From Acidimicrobiales bacterium (GTDB lineage: Bacteria > Actinomycetota > Acidimicrobiia > Acidimicrobiales > Acidimicrobilacustridaceae): 64,000 bases of DNA. The notes below the pieces were generated by a model. That model searched no databases and was not told the DNA's origin. It was given only the letters and a program-made list of their open reading frames with translations. The translations under genes were made by a program, and so were the position numbers. Of this stretch, positions 46,018 through 54,623 are shown one piece after another. The stretch covers positions 220,172-284,171 of the forward strand of contig JALOLR010000002.1 of NCBI GenBank assembly GCA_025455885.1. The letters are read 5' to 3'. Each line of letters begins with the position of its first letter. Position 1 is the first letter of the stretch.

Positions 46018-46442
46018 GTGCTGGTGACCTCGATCGGCTCGGGCGCCTGACGGTCGCCGCCGGCGCGGCGGACCTCGACGCGGCGGGGCTTGGCGCTCTC
46101 GCTGAGCGGGATGCGCAGGCGCAGCACGCCGTCGTGGTACTCCGCATCGACGTGCTCGACGTCGAGCGTGTCACCGAGCATCAGGCGCCGGGTGACCTGG
46201 GCCTCGGACCGCTCCCGGACCAGGTACGCCGCGCCCTCGGGGGCGGTGCGGCGGCGATGGGCCGCCACACGCAGCTCGCCCTGCTCGATCTGCAGGTCGA
46301 TGCTGTCGGGATCGACGCCCGGCAGGTCGAACTCGACGGTGATCACGTCGCCCAGTCGGTAGGCGTCCATGGGAGCGCTGAAGCTGGACGGGGCCTCGAA
46401 GAATCGATCCCACTGGCGGAGCGGATCAGTCCTCATCAACAT
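46014..46442 (-). CDS. hsp20: Small heat-shock protein, Hsp20/alpha-crystallin family
   Basis: ATP-independent holdase chaperone. The 142-residue protein has the alpha-crystallin domain with FDLPGVDPDSIDL, the GELRVAAHRR strand and the DGVLRLRIPL motif near the end. ATG at 46442 is chosen because AAGGAGG lies 8 nt upstream (reverse strand, 46451-46457); in-frame ATGs at 46460 and further upstream have no such site. A consensus promoter with an inverted repeat precedes it. First gene of hsp20-hspR. Confidence 0.93.
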   Translation of the reverse strand: MLMRTDPLRQWDRFFEAPSSFSAPMDAYRLGDVITVEFDLPGVDPDSIDLQIEQGELRVAAHRRRTAPEGAAYLVRERSEAQVTRRLMLGDTLDVEHVDAEYHDGVLRLRIPLSESAKPRRVEVRRAGGDRQAPEPIEVTST

Positions 46443-46485
46443 CTCGGAAACCTCCTTCATGTCAGGGAACATCATCGACATCGCA

Positions 46486-46525
46486 AGGATACCGATGCCA
46501 TGCGCGATCGACAAGCCCTCACTTG
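46486..46525 (-). promoter_or_regulatory. hsp20 promoter with HspR-type inverted repeat candidate
   Basis: Reverse strand: -35 TTGTCG (complement of 46509-46514), 17-nt spacer, -10 TATCCT (complement of 46486-46491). The inverted repeat CAAG-N6-CTTG (46512-46525) overlaps the -35. It shares half-site bases with the HAIR consensus CTTGAGT-N7-ACTCAAG but in the opposite order, so it is a candidate, not a match. Confidence 0.6.
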
Positions 46526-46540
46526 ATGGAAGGAAAGCTG

Positions 46541-46999
46541 TCAGCGTCGGGCGGCGAAGAAGTCGCTCAACACCGTGGCGCACTCGCCGGCCCGCACGTC
46601 GGGCACCGTGGCGAACTCGTGGTTCAGCCGGGGGTCGGCGCCGAGGTGGTACAGCGAGCCCAGCGCCCCCGCCTTGAGGTCGCGGGCCCCGAACACCACC
46701 CGGGCCAGCCGGGCGTTCACCGCCGCGCCGGCGCACATGGCGCACGGCTCGAGCGTGACGACGAGCGTGGCGTCGGTGAGGCGCCACGTGCCGAGCGCCA
46801 GCGCCGCGTCGCGCAGCGCCAGCACCTCGGCGTGGGCCGTGGGGTCGCCGATGAGCTCGCGCTCGTTGTGGCGGGACGCCACCACCCGACCGTCGACGAC
46901 CACCAGTGCGCCGACCGGGACGTCGCCGTGGTCGATCGCCCGGCGGGCCTCGTCGAGGGCCAGGCCCATCAGCTCGTCGTCGCTCGGCGGGGAGGTCAC
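46541..46999 (-). CDS. tadA: tRNA-specific adenosine deaminase
   Basis: Deaminates A34 to inosine in the tRNA-Arg(ACG) anticodon; essential for decoding. The 152-residue enzyme has zinc/catalytic motif H56-A-E58 and PCAMC with C86 and C89. Length is normal. The GTG at 46999 lacks both a clear ribosome site and a nearby -10 hexamer. The hsp20 promoter lies just after its stop. Confidence 0.94.
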   Translation of the reverse strand: MTSPPSDDELMGLALDEARRAIDHGDVPVGALVVVDGRVVASRHNERELIGDPTAHAEVLALRDAALALGTWRLTDATLVVTLEPCAMCAGAAVNARLARVVFGARDLKAGALGSLYHLGADPRLNHEFATVPDVRAGECATVLSDFFAARR

Positions 47000-47082
47000 G
47001 ACACGGAGGCGGCGGCGAGGTCCATGGCGCCATCTTGGTGCAGGACGGCCGTGCGGAGGCCCGCCGTCTACGCTCCCGACCC

Positions 47083-47199
47083 ATGATCATCGCCGTCATC
47101 GCCGTCATGGCCTTCGTGATCGCCGTGGGGATCCTCGTCACCTGGCTGTTCATGCGCGGCAAGGCCACCCCGGGTCCGCCCTCGCTCCCGGAGGAGTGA
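47083..47199 (+). CDS. Small single-span membrane protein
   Basis: A 38-residue frame: MIIAVIAVMAFVIAVGILVT forms one membrane helix, followed by WLFMRGK and a short Pro/acidic tail ending before TGA. The ATG is preceded, 8 nt upstream, by TACGCT (47069-47074), the same leaderless-promoter arrangement as many recognised genes here, which supports expression. No family recognised. It lies in the gap between tadA and tRNA-Ser. Confidence 0.45.
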   Translation: MIIAVIAVMAFVIAVGILVTWLFMRGKATPGPPSLPEE

Positions 47200-47245
47200 C
47201 GCGCACCGTCCCCACCCGGTGAGGCCGGACGGGGACGGGATCGAG

Positions 47246-47330
47246 CGGAGGGAGTGGGATTCGAACCCACGGTGAGTTTCCCCACACACGCTTTCCAAGC
47301 GTGCCGATTCGGCCGCTCTCGCACCCCTCC
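47246..47330 (-). tRNA. tRNA-Ser (anticodon GGA)
   Basis: An 85-nt class II tRNA on the reverse strand: acceptor GGAGGGG/TCCCTCC, anticodon stem CACGC/GCGTG with loop TTGGAAA giving GGA, long variable arm, T-arm GTGGG-TTCGAAT-CCCAC. CCA is not encoded, unlike in the other two tRNAs of the window. Confidence 0.94.
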
Positions 47331-47409
47331 TGGGGCCCCCGCACGGCCGGGCCGGGCGGGGAACGCAGCCGAGAGGGTATCGTGTGCGTCGGCCCGCTCT
47401 CGCGTGTGG

Positions 47410-47507
47410 CGGTCGGGCCCTGTGCAATCGGAGCCCGCGAACCGGGTCAGGGCCGGAAGGCAGCAGCTCTCACCGGGACCTCCGATGTGCCGCAGGTCGC
47501 CTGACCG
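47410..47507 (+). ncRNA. ffs: Signal recognition particle RNA (4.5S type)
   Basis: The conserved apical SRP motif GTCAGGGCCGGAAGGCAGCA lies at 47446-47465. Flanking arms fold into one long helix: 5' CGGTCGGG pairs roughly with 3' CCTGACCG, and GAACCGG with CACCGGG around the motif. Boundaries are estimated from this helix. It is found, as in many bacteria, just upstream of dnaX. Confidence 0.85.
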
Positions 47508-47569
47508 TCACACGGGGGAGCGGGCCTCGTCGCGGCCGCCCGGGAGACCGGTCGGTAGGCTCGGCCCCG

Positions 47570-49462
47570 ATGGCCTACCAGTCGCTCTACCGCCGCTACC
47601 GGCCCCAGCGCTTCGCCGAGGTCCGCGGCCAGGAGCACCTGGTCACGGCGTTGCGCAACGCCGTCGTCGACGAGCGGGTCGGTCACGCCTACCTGTTGAG
47701 CGGCCCCCGGGGCACGGGGAAGACCTCCACCGCACGCATCCTGGCCAAGGTGCTCAACTGCGAGCGGCCCGTCGACGGTGAGCCGTGCGGCGAGTGCCCG
47801 TCCTGCGTCGCCATCGAGGCCGGCACCAGCTTCGACGTGCACGAGCTCGACGCGGCGTCCAACAACGGGGTCGAGGCCATCCGCGACCTGATCGCCAAGG
47901 CCTCGCTCGGCACGCCCGGCCGGACGAAGGTGTACATCCTCGACGAGGTCCACATGCTGTCGACGCCGGCGTCGAACGCGCTCCTGAAGACCCTGGAGGA
48001 ACCGCCCGAGCACGTCGTCTTCGTACTGGCCACCACCGATCCGCAGAAGGTGCTGCCCACCATCCGCAGCCGCACCCAGCACTTCGAGGTCAACCTGCTC
48101 CCCGCCGCCGAGCTCGAGTCGTTGGTCGACGACGTGGTGGCCGACGCCGGGCTCGACGTCGACGCCGAGGGCCGGGCCTACGTCCTGCGCGCCGGTGCCG
48201 GCTCGGCCCGGGACACCCTCTCGGCGCTCGAGCGGGTGGTGGCCGCCGGCGGGGCACCCGAGGGCACCGACAGCCTCGACGACCTCGTCGAGGCGGTCTG
48301 CGACCGTGACACCGCCGCCGCCCTCCTGGCCGTCGAGGCCGCCATGGCCCGCGGACGCAGCCCCCGGGTGCTGGGCGAGTCCCTCATCGCCCGCCTGCGC
48401 GACATCTTCCTCGCCGCCGTGCACGCCGACCTGGCGCGGCTCAGCGACGACGACCGGGCGCGGTGCGAGGACCAGGCCGGCCGCCTCACCGCCGCCGGTG
48501 CGACTCGAGCCCTCGAGGTGCTCGGCGACGCGTTCGTCGGCATCCAGGACGCACTCGACCCCCGCATCCCGCTCGAGGTGGCCCTCGTCCGCCTGACCCG
48601 GGCCGACGCCGACACCTCCCCCGAGGCCCTCGCCGAGCGGATCTCCCGCCTCGAGTCCGGGATGGTGACACCCCCGACCCGCACGTCACCCGCGCCCGCG
48701 CCACCCTCCTCGACGGCAGTCGCGCCCGACGCACCGGCGGCCGAACCGTCGCCGGCCGGGCCGACCCCGCCCCCACCGGCCGGACGACCCGCCGACGGTG
48801 CCCGCGACGTCCTGGCCCGCACCCGCGGCGCCACCACGGCACCGGCCCCGCCGACGAGGACGCCGCCCGCCGCCGGCACCCGCGAGCCACCGCCCCCCAG
48901 CCGCGCCGCCGGCGCGGCGCCCGCCACCCCGCCCGCCACCCCGCCCGCCGTCGAGGCCCCCGACCCTGCGGTCGCCGTCGCTCCCCCGCCCGACGACATC
49001 ACCGACCCGACCCCTGTCGCCTCCACCGGGGCGCCGACGGCCCCCGCCCCGGACCTCTCGACGCTCGACGCCGCCTGGACGGCCCACGTGATGGGCGCCC
49101 TCCCCCAGCGGGCCCGGGTGCGCTTCGCCGGCGGGCGATGGCTGTCCGTCGACGACACCACGGCCGTCTTCGGCCTCCCGAACCCGGTGCACGCCCAACG
49201 CTGCGAGGAGTGCCGCGCCGACGTCGAGGCGGCGCTGGCCGCCCATCTCGGCCGACCCCTGGCCGTGCAGCTCACCGTCGACGGCGACGCCGAGGACCCC
49301 TCCGCCCCCCGCCGGGCGCCCACCGCCGTCGACGATCCCTCCGACGTCGACCTCACCGACCTGACCGACGCCACCGACGCCGTCGAGACGGGGATCGACC
49401 GGGTGGCCGCGGTCTTCCCCGGCGCCGAGCTCGTCGACCCGCCCGCCGACCGGCTCCTGTGA
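47570..49462 (+). CDS. dnaX: DNA polymerase III subunit gamma/tau
   Basis: Clamp-loader ATPase of the replicative polymerase. The 630-residue protein has Walker [10 protein letters not shown], the zinc-binding Cys set ([16 protein letters not shown]), DEVHML as Walker B and SRTQHFEV sensor region. About 180 residues of Pro/Ala-rich linker follow, then a small C-terminal domain. ATG at 47570 with TAGGCT (47556-47561) 8 nt upstream; the open frame before it covers the SRP RNA. No slippery site was identified. First of dnaX-ybaB-recR. Confidence 0.95.
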   Translation: MAYQSLYRRYRPQRFAEVRGQEHLVTALRNAVVDERVGHAYLLSGPRGTGKTSTARILAKVLNCERPVDGEPCGECPSCVAIEAGTSFDVHELDAASNNGVEAIRDLIAKASLGTPGRTKVYILDEVHMLSTPASNALLKTLEEPPEHVVFVLATTDPQKVLPTIRSRTQHFEVNLLPAAELESLVDDVVADAGLDVDAEGRAYVLRAGAGSARDTLSALERVVAAGGAPEGTDSLDDLVEAVCDRDTAAALLAVEAAMARGRSPRVLGESLIARLRDIFLAAVHADLARLSDDDRARCEDQAGRLTAAGATRALEVLGDAFVGIQDALDPRIPLEVALVRLTRADADTSPEALAERISRLESGMVTPPTRTSPAPAPPSSTAVAPDAPAAEPSPAGPTPPPPAGRPADGARDVLARTRGATTAPAPPTRTPPAAGTREPPPPSRAAGAAPATPPATPPAVEAPDPAVAVAPPPDDITDPTPVASTGAPTAPAPDLSTLDAAWTAHVMGALPQRARVRFAGGRWLSVDDTTAVFGLPNPVHAQRCEECRADVEAALAAHLGRPLAVQLTVDGDAEDPSAPRRAPTAVDDPSDVDLTDLTDATDAVETGIDRVAAVFPGAELVDPPADRLL

Positions 49463-49488
49463 GCCGACCCGAGACCCCGGAGCACCCC

Positions 49489-49944
49489 ATGTCAGAGTCG
49501 TTCGACCTCAACGCCATCCTCGGCCAGGCGATGGAGATGCAACAACAGCTCCTCGCCGCCCAGGCGCAGGCCGCCGAGGCCGAGATCACCGGGAGCGCCG
49601 GGGGCGGCGCGGTGGAGGTCACGGTGACCGGCGGCATGGACTTCCGTCAGGTCACGATCCGCCCGGACGCCGTCGACCCCGACGACGTCGCCATGCTCGA
49701 GGACCTCGTCCTGGCCGCGCTCAACGACGCCATGAACCAGATCGGGGAGATGCAGCAGAGCTCCCTCGGCGGCCTCGACCTCGGGGGCCTTGGGGGCATC
49801 GGGGGTCTCGGCGGCCCCGAGGGCCCGGCCGGCACCGGCCCCGGCGGTGGCTTCAGCCTCGAGGCCCTGATGGGCTCCGAGCCCGTCGAGGCGGAGGTCG
49901 TCGAGACCGGGGACGACGAGCCCGGGCCCACCGACCGGTCGTGA
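49489..49944 (+). CDS. ybaB: YbaB/EbfC nucleoid-associated protein
   Basis: A 151-residue DNA-binding protein of the YbaB/EbfC family. The core (about 5-90) has the [13 protein letters not shown] helix and [16 protein letters not shown] strands. The last 60 residues are an unusual Gly/Leu repeat tract ([16 protein letters not shown]) and an acidic tail, longer than in most homologs (about 105 residues). ATG at 49489 with GGAG 8 nt upstream. Overlaps recR by four bases, the conserved arrangement. Confidence 0.92.
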   Translation: MSESFDLNAILGQAMEMQQQLLAAQAQAAEAEITGSAGGGAVEVTVTGGMDFRQVTIRPDAVDPDDVAMLEDLVLAALNDAMNQIGEMQQSSLGGLDLGGLGGIGGLGGPEGPAGTGPGGGFSLEALMGSEPVEAEVVETGDDEPGPTDRS

Positions 49945-50543
49945 CCTTCTACGCCGGTCCGGTCCAGGACCTCATCGACGAGCTGGGCCGGCTCCCGGGA
50001 GTGGGCCCCAAGTCGGCCCAACGGATCGCCTTCCACCTCCTGAAGACCCCCACGGCCGACGCCCTGCGCCTCGCCACCTCGATCACGGTGGCCAAGGAGC
50101 GGGTCACGTTCTGCCCGCGGTGCTTCAACATCGCCGAGGGCGAGGACTGCGGGATCTGCGCCGACCCGCGACGGGAGACGTCGCTGGTGTGCGTCGTCGA
50201 GGAGTCACGCGACATCGTGGCCGTGGAGAAGACCGGCGAGTTCCGGGGGCGCTACCACGTCCTGCAGGGCGCGATCAGCCCGATCGAGGGCATCGGCCCG
50301 GACCAGTTGCGGGTCAGGGAGCTGCTGGCCCGCATCGAGCCCGAGGGGATCACCGAGGTCATCCTGTGCACCAACCCCAACATCGAGGGTGAGGCGACGG
50401 CGATGTACCTGGGGCGGCTCCTGAAGCCGCTCGGGCTCAGGGTCACCCGCATCGCCAGCGGCCTGCCGGTGGGCGGCGACCTCGAGTACGCCGACGAGCT
50501 GACGCTGGGCCGCGCCCTGGAAGGACGCCGCGAGATCGAGTGA
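49941..50543 (+). CDS. recR: Recombination mediator RecR
   Basis: Works with RecO/RecF to load RecA on gapped DNA. The 200-residue protein has the N-terminal helix-hairpin-helix ([17 protein letters not shown]), zinc finger C58/C61/C70/C73 and a Toprim domain starting SLVCVVEES with [12 protein letters not shown] start overlapping the ybaB stop (GTGA). Ends 9 nt before the convergent thiolase. Confidence 0.96.
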   Translation: MTFYAGPVQDLIDELGRLPGVGPKSAQRIAFHLLKTPTADALRLATSITVAKERVTFCPRCFNIAEGEDCGICADPRRETSLVCVVEESRDIVAVEKTGEFRGRYHVLQGAISPIEGIGPDQLRVRELLARIEPEGITEVILCTNPNIEGEATAMYLGRLLKPLGLRVTRIASGLPVGGDLEYADELTLGRALEGRREIE

Positions 50544-50552
50544 CCCGACGGG

Positions 50553-51734
50553 TCAGACGGTGCCGAGCAGGATGGCGTCGCCCTGTCCGCCGCCGCCGCA
50601 CAGCGCGGCGGCGCCCTTGCCCCCGCCGCGGCGCTTGAGCTCCATCAGCAGGTGCAGCGCGAGGCGGTTGCCGGACATCCCGATGGGATGGCCGAGGGCG
50701 ATGGCCCCGCCGTTGACGTTGGTGACCTCGCCGGTGATGCCGAGGGTGGCCATCGACGCCACGCCGACGGCTGCGAAGGCTTCGTTGAGCTCGAACAGGT
50801 CGAGGTCCCCCACGGCCATGCCCGCCCGGGCGAGGGCGGCGTTGATGGCGTTGGCCGGCTGGTCGAGCAACGACGCGTCGGGCCCGGCCACCTGGCCGTA
50901 GCCCAGGATCCGGCCGAGGGGCTCACCGCCGAGGCGCTCGGCGGCCGCCTCCGAGCACACCACCACGGCCGACCCGCCGTCGGAGATCTGCGAGGCGTTG
51001 CCGGCGGTGATGTTGCCCGCCTTGTCGAACGCCGGGCGCAGCGCGCCGAGGCTGTCGATGGTGGTGCCGGGGCGCACACCCTCGTCCTCGCGGAAGACCA
51101 CCGGGTCACCCTTGCGCTGGGGGATCTCGACAGGGACGATCTCGTCGTCGAAGAGCCCGTCCTTCTGGGCCTTCGCGGCCCGCTCGTGGCTCAGCGCAGC
51201 GAGCTCGTCCTGGGACTCGCGGGACAGACCCTTGGTCGCCGCGTACTTCTCGGTGCCGGCGCCCATGGCGCACTGGTCGATGGCGCAGAAGAGCCCGTCG
51301 AACATCATCGAGTCGACCACGGTCTGGTCGCCCATGCGGTAGCCGGCGCGGGCGCCCGGCAGCAGGTAGGGCGCGTTGGTCATCGACTCCATCCCGCCGG
51401 CGACGACGATGTCGGCCTCGCCGGTCTGGATCATCATGTCGGCGACGTGGATGGCGTTGAGACCCGACAGGCAGACCTTGTTGATCGTGGTGGCGGGAAC
51501 GCTCAGGGGCACCCCGCCGGCGACCGCCGCCTGGCGAGCGGTGAGCTGGCCGGCGCCGGCGAGCAGCACCTGGCCCATGATCACGGCGTCGACCTGGTCG
51601 GGCTCGACCCCGCCGCGGGCGAGGGCCGCCTTGATGGCGATGCCTCCGAGATCGGTGGCCGCGAAGCCGGCCAACGCTCCGGAGAGCTTGCCGATCGGCG
51701 TGCGGGCACCACTGAGAACGACGGATCCGGCCAT
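50553..51734 (-). CDS. Acetyl-CoA C-acetyltransferase (thiolase)
   Basis: Condenses two acetyl-CoA to acetoacetyl-CoA or cleaves 3-ketoacyl-CoA. The 393-residue enzyme has the acyl-accepting Cys88 in NKVCLSG, the GHPIGMSG His motif and the C-terminal Cys in ALCGGGGQG. The ATG at 51734 has a GGGAGGG ribosome site, and TACACT about 40 nt upstream may be the -10, so this mRNA has a leader. With hbd and ccr it would start the ethylmalonyl-CoA route; beta-oxidation is an alternative. Confidence 0.93.
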   Translation of the reverse strand: MAGSVVLSGARTPIGKLSGALAGFAATDLGGIAIKAALARGGVEPDQVDAVIMGQVLLAGAGQLTARQAAVAGGVPLSVPATTINKVCLSGLNAIHVADMMIQTGEADIVVAGGMESMTNAPYLLPGARAGYRMGDQTVVDSMMFDGLFCAIDQCAMGAGTEKYAATKGLSRESQDELAALSHERAAKAQKDGLFDDEIVPVEIPQRKGDPVVFREDEGVRPGTTIDSLGALRPAFDKAGNITAGNASQISDGGSAVVVCSEAAAERLGGEPLGRILGYGQVAGPDASLLDQPANAINAALARAGMAVGDLDLFELNEAFAAVGVASMATLGITGEVTNVNGGAIALGHPIGMSGNRLALHLLMELKRRGGGKGAAALCGGGGQGDAILLGTV

Positions 51735-51825
51735 GGTTTCCCTCCCGAGGGTGACAGGGTCGTCAGTGTAGGGAAGGAATCCCGCCAGGGGCCAAAGACG
51801 ACCCTCGTCGCCGCGGCGCGGCGCC

Positions 51826-52527
51826 TCAGCCCAGGTCGGTGCGGTTGCTGCGCATCGATTCGCGCTGCTCCGCCGGGTTCGACGACCAGACGGGGGACTC
51901 GGTGGCGGAGCGGGCGGCCCGCTCGATGGCCGAGCGCACCATCCGCGTCACCGGGTCCTCGGTGTCGTCGTCCTCCACCGCGGCGTCGCTGACGCCCGAG
52001 GCGGGGACCGGTGGGGCAGGACGGACCGAGGTGGTGACCGACGCCCCGAGGGGCACGACCTCGCGCTCGGCGAGGGCGTCGGCCTCGAGCTCGCCGACGG
52101 CCTCGGCCGGAGGCGCCGCCTCGTCGCCGAGGGCGATGGCGGGTTCGCCGTCCTCGGTGAGGTCGACGACGGCGTGGGGGAGGCGAGCGAGGCGTTCGAT
52201 GACGGACTCCAGTTCGCGTCGGGTGGCCACGAGTCGCTCGATCGTACCGTCGGCGCCCCGGCGGACCTCGTTCGCCTCGTCGAGCATCGCCGTGGCCTCG
52301 GCCTGGGCATCGGCCACGAGCCGAGCGGCGTGCTCACGGTCGTTGCGGGCCCGGGTGGCGAGCTCCGACGCCTCGACCTGGGCGCGGGCACGAACCACCT
52401 TGGCCTCGGCCTCGGCGCGGCCCTTGACGGCCAGTGCCTCGACCTCGGCGCGGGCGAGGATCGCGTCGGCTTCGGCCCGGGCACGGGCCACCATCGCCTC
52501 GGCATCGATCTCGTCGGGCAGGGCCAT
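51826..52527 (-). CDS. Coiled-coil protein, DivIVA/ATP-synthase-b-like repeats
   Basis: A 233-residue soluble protein. Residues about 10-115 are one long Ala/Glu/Arg-rich helix with heptad-like repeats ([20 protein letters not shown]). The second half is acidic, Pro-rich and probably disordered. ATG at 52527 with AGGAGCG upstream; a longer frame is only shadow. No specific family is recognised; such proteins occur as cell-pole or division scaffolds. Divergent from ccr, 194 nt away. Confidence 0.68.
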   Translation of the reverse strand: MALPDEIDAEAMVARARAEADAILARAEVEALAVKGRAEAEAKVVRARAQVEASELATRARNDREHAARLVADAQAEATAMLDEANEVRRGADGTIERLVATRRELESVIERLARLPHAVVDLTEDGEPAIALGDEAAPPAEAVGELEADALAEREVVPLGASVTTSVRPAPPVPASGVSDAAVEDDDTEDPVTRMVRSAIERAARSATESPVWSSNPAEQRESMRSNRTDLG

Positions 52528-52663
52528 CGTGAACGCTCCTCGGACCGGGACCCTCCCGTCCCGGACGGACACGAGTGTAGCCACACGACCACGCGCAGTG
52601 TTCGATCGGCCCGGCACCCCGGCGCCGACCGCGACCGTCGCCCGCGCCGCCGACGCGGCGGTG

Positions 52664-52715
52664 GCTGACGACCCCGTCAGCTTCTTGGCGCCGCACGGCC
52701 CGCCACCACTACCTT
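52664..52715 (+). promoter_or_regulatory. ccr promoter with upstream inverted repeat
   Basis: Perfect 7-bp inverted repeat GCTGACG-ACCC-CGTCAGC (52664-52681), followed by -35-like TTGGCG (52685-52690) and -10-like TACCTT (52710-52715; spacer 19 nt). The -10 is 6 nt from the ATG. The repeat sits just upstream of the -35, where activators bind. As a hairpin followed by TTCTT it could also be a terminator, but no forward-strand gene precedes it. Confidence 0.5.
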
Positions 52716-52721
52716 GCCGCC

Positions 52722-54062
52722 ATGCAGCAGATCCTCGACGCCATCCAGGCCGGCGCATCCAGTGACGAGTTCGCCGCCCTCCCGATCCCCGAGTCCTACC
52801 GCGCCGTGGTCGTCCGCAAGGACGAACAGGAGATGTTCGCCGGTCTCCCCAGCGCCGAGAAGGACCCCCGCCGCTCCCTGCACGTCCAGGAGATCGCGCT
52901 CCCGGAGATCGCCCCCGACGAAGCCGTGATCGCCGTCATGGCCAGCTCCATCAACTTCAACACGGTGTGGAGCGCCATCTTCGAGCCGGTGTCCACCTTC
53001 GGCTTCCTCTCCCGGCTCGGGCGCGAGGGCTACTGGGGGGCCCGTCACGACCAGGACTTCCACGCCGTGGGCTCCGACGCCTCCGGCGTCGTGCTCCGCG
53101 TCGGTTCGGCCGTGCGGAAGTGGAAGCCGGGCGACAAGGTCGTCGTCCACTGCAACTACGTCGACGACCAGGACCACTCGAGCCACAACGACTCGATGCT
53201 GGCCGACAACCAGCGCATCTGGGGCTTCGAGACGAACTACGGCGGTCTCGCCGACCTCTCCGTCGTCAAGGCCAACCAGCTCATGCCGAAGCCGGCCCAC
53301 CTCACCTGGGAGGAGTCGGCGGTCAACGCGCTGTGCAACTCCACCAGCTACCGGATGCTCGTCAGCGCCAACGCCGCCCCGATGCGCCAGGGCGACGCCG
53401 TGCTCGTCTGGGGAGCCACCGGCGGGCTCGGCGGCTACGCCGTGCAGTACGTGCTCAACGGCGGCGGCACTCCCGTCGGCGTCGTCTCCTCGCCCGACAA
53501 GGTCGAGCTCTTGAAGGACCTCGGGTGTGAGGCCGTGATCGACCGCAAGGCCGCCGGCTACCGGTTCTGGTCCGACGAGCACACCCAGGACGAGAGCGAG
53601 TGGCGCCGCCTCGGGAAGGACATCCGCGGGTTGATCGGCCGCGACGTCGACATCGTCTTCGAGCACCCCGGACGCCAGACCTTCGGGGCCTCCGTCTTCG
53701 TCGCCGCCCGGGGCGGCACGATCGTCACCTGCGCGGCGACGAGCGGCTTCATGATCGAGTTCGACAACCGCCACCTCTGGATGAAGCTCAAGCGCATCGT
53801 CAGCTCGCACTTCGCCAACTACGCCGAGGCGTGGGAGGCCAACGACCTCATCTGCCAGGGCCGGATCCAACCCATCCTGTCGGCGGTCCACCCTCTCGAG
53901 GGGTCCGGCGAGGCCGCCTACCAGGTGCACCGCAACCTCCACGAGGGGAAGATCGCCGTGCTCTGCGCCGCGCCCGAGGAGGGCCTCGGCATCGACGACC
54001 CCGAGTTCCGTGCCGAGGTCGGCGAAGATCGCGTCACCGCCTTCCGCCGTCACGGCGCCTGA
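52722..54062 (+). CDS. ccrA: Crotonyl-CoA carboxylase/reductase
   Basis: Reductive carboxylation of crotonyl-CoA with CO2 and NADPH to ethylmalonyl-CoA, the key step of the ethylmalonyl-CoA pathway and of some polyketide extender-unit supply. The 446-residue MDR-family enzyme keeps the CO2-pocket residues known from Kitasatospora setae Ccr (N81, F170, E171, H365): here N80 (INFNTVW), F169/E170 (WGFETNYGG) and H363 (SSHF). NADPH motif GATGGLGGYA. ATG with TACCTT 6 nt upstream and no ribosome site. Followed by the epimerase gene, 14 nt away. Confidence 0.95.
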   Translation: MQQILDAIQAGASSDEFAALPIPESYRAVVVRKDEQEMFAGLPSAEKDPRRSLHVQEIALPEIAPDEAVIAVMASSINFNTVWSAIFEPVSTFGFLSRLGREGYWGARHDQDFHAVGSDASGVVLRVGSAVRKWKPGDKVVVHCNYVDDQDHSSHNDSMLADNQRIWGFETNYGGLADLSVVKANQLMPKPAHLTWEESAVNALCNSTSYRMLVSANAAPMRQGDAVLVWGATGGLGGYAVQYVLNGGGTPVGVVSSPDKVELLKDLGCEAVIDRKAAGYRFWSDEHTQDESEWRRLGKDIRGLIGRDVDIVFEHPGRQTFGASVFVAARGGTIVTCAATSGFMIEFDNRHLWMKLKRIVSSHFANYAEAWEANDLICQGRIQPILSAVHPLEGSGEAAYQVHRNLHEGKIAVLCAAPEEGLGIDDPEFRAEVGEDRVTAFRRHGA

Positions 54063-54076
54063 GACAGGAGACCCCC

Positions 54077-54553
54077 ATGAGCATCAACGTGCGTCGGCCC
54101 GGCGAGGACGACCAGCAGACCCAGACCACCCAGTCGGGCCAGACCCGCCCGCTGCTCACCGAGATCGACCACATCGCCATCGCCGTGCCCGACCTCGGCG
54201 AGGCCATCGACTACTACCGGGAGACCTTCGGGGCGGTCGTCGACCACCGTGAGGTCGTCGAGAGCGACGGGGTGGAGGAGGCGCTGTTGAAGGTGGCCGA
54301 GAGCTACGTCCAGCTCCTCACCCCGACCCGCGACGACTCGACCGTGGCCAAGTGGCTCGAGAAGCGGGGCGGGCCGGGCATCCACCACGTGGGCTACCGG
54401 GTGGCCGACTGCGGCGAGGCCCTCGACGCCGTGAAGGCCCAGGGCTTCCGCGTCCTCGACGACGCGCCCCGCCCCGGCTCACGGGGCACGACGGTGGCCT
54501 TCATCCACCCGAAGGACGCGCTGGGCACGCTGATCGAGCTCGTCGAGGAGTAG
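54077..54553 (+). CDS. mce: Ethylmalonyl-/methylmalonyl-CoA epimerase
   Basis: Inverts the 2-position of ethylmalonyl- and methylmalonyl-CoA between the carboxylase product and the mutase substrate. The 158-residue vicinal-oxygen-chelate protein has metal ligands H32 (DHIAIAV), H103/H104 (HHVGYRV) and E154 (TLIELVEE). A 27-residue Gln/Thr-rich N-terminal extension is extra to the family. ATG at 54077 with AGGAG 7 nt upstream. Cotranscribed with ccr; its partner mutase is at 21.6 kb. Confidence 0.93.
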   Translation: MSINVRRPGEDDQQTQTTQSGQTRPLLTEIDHIAIAVPDLGEAIDYYRETFGAVVDHREVVESDGVEEALLKVAESYVQLLTPTRDDSTVAKWLEKRGGPGIHHVGYRVADCGEALDAVKAQGFRVLDDAPRPGSRGTTVAFIHPKDALGTLIELVEE

Positions 54554-54591
54554 CGCCGCCGATCGGCTCGGGGCGCCCGGGTCGGTCCGGC

Positions 54592-54623
54592 GGTCAGGTG
54601 GTCAGGTGGTCAGGTGGTCAGGG
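54592..54623. repeat. 8-bp tandem repeat GGTCAGGT, four copies
   Basis: Three exact copies (54592-54615) and a fourth ending GG (54616-54623). Each unit contains TCA, so the reverse strand reads tandem TGA triplets; the last forms the stop of the convergent lipoprotein gene. Copy-number change by slippage would leave the coding end intact. Confidence 0.85.

Noticed and set aside
46443..47324. Reverse frame upstream of hsp20 reaching into tRNA-Ser
   Set aside because: It overlaps tadA and a tRNA; the ribosome site and alpha-crystallin fold place the hsp20 start at 46442.
54077..54553. Glyoxalase I or antibiotic-resistance VOC protein
   Set aside because: Adjacency to ccr and the spacing of ligands H32, H103/H104 and E154 fit a methylmalonyl/ethylmalonyl-CoA epimerase better.
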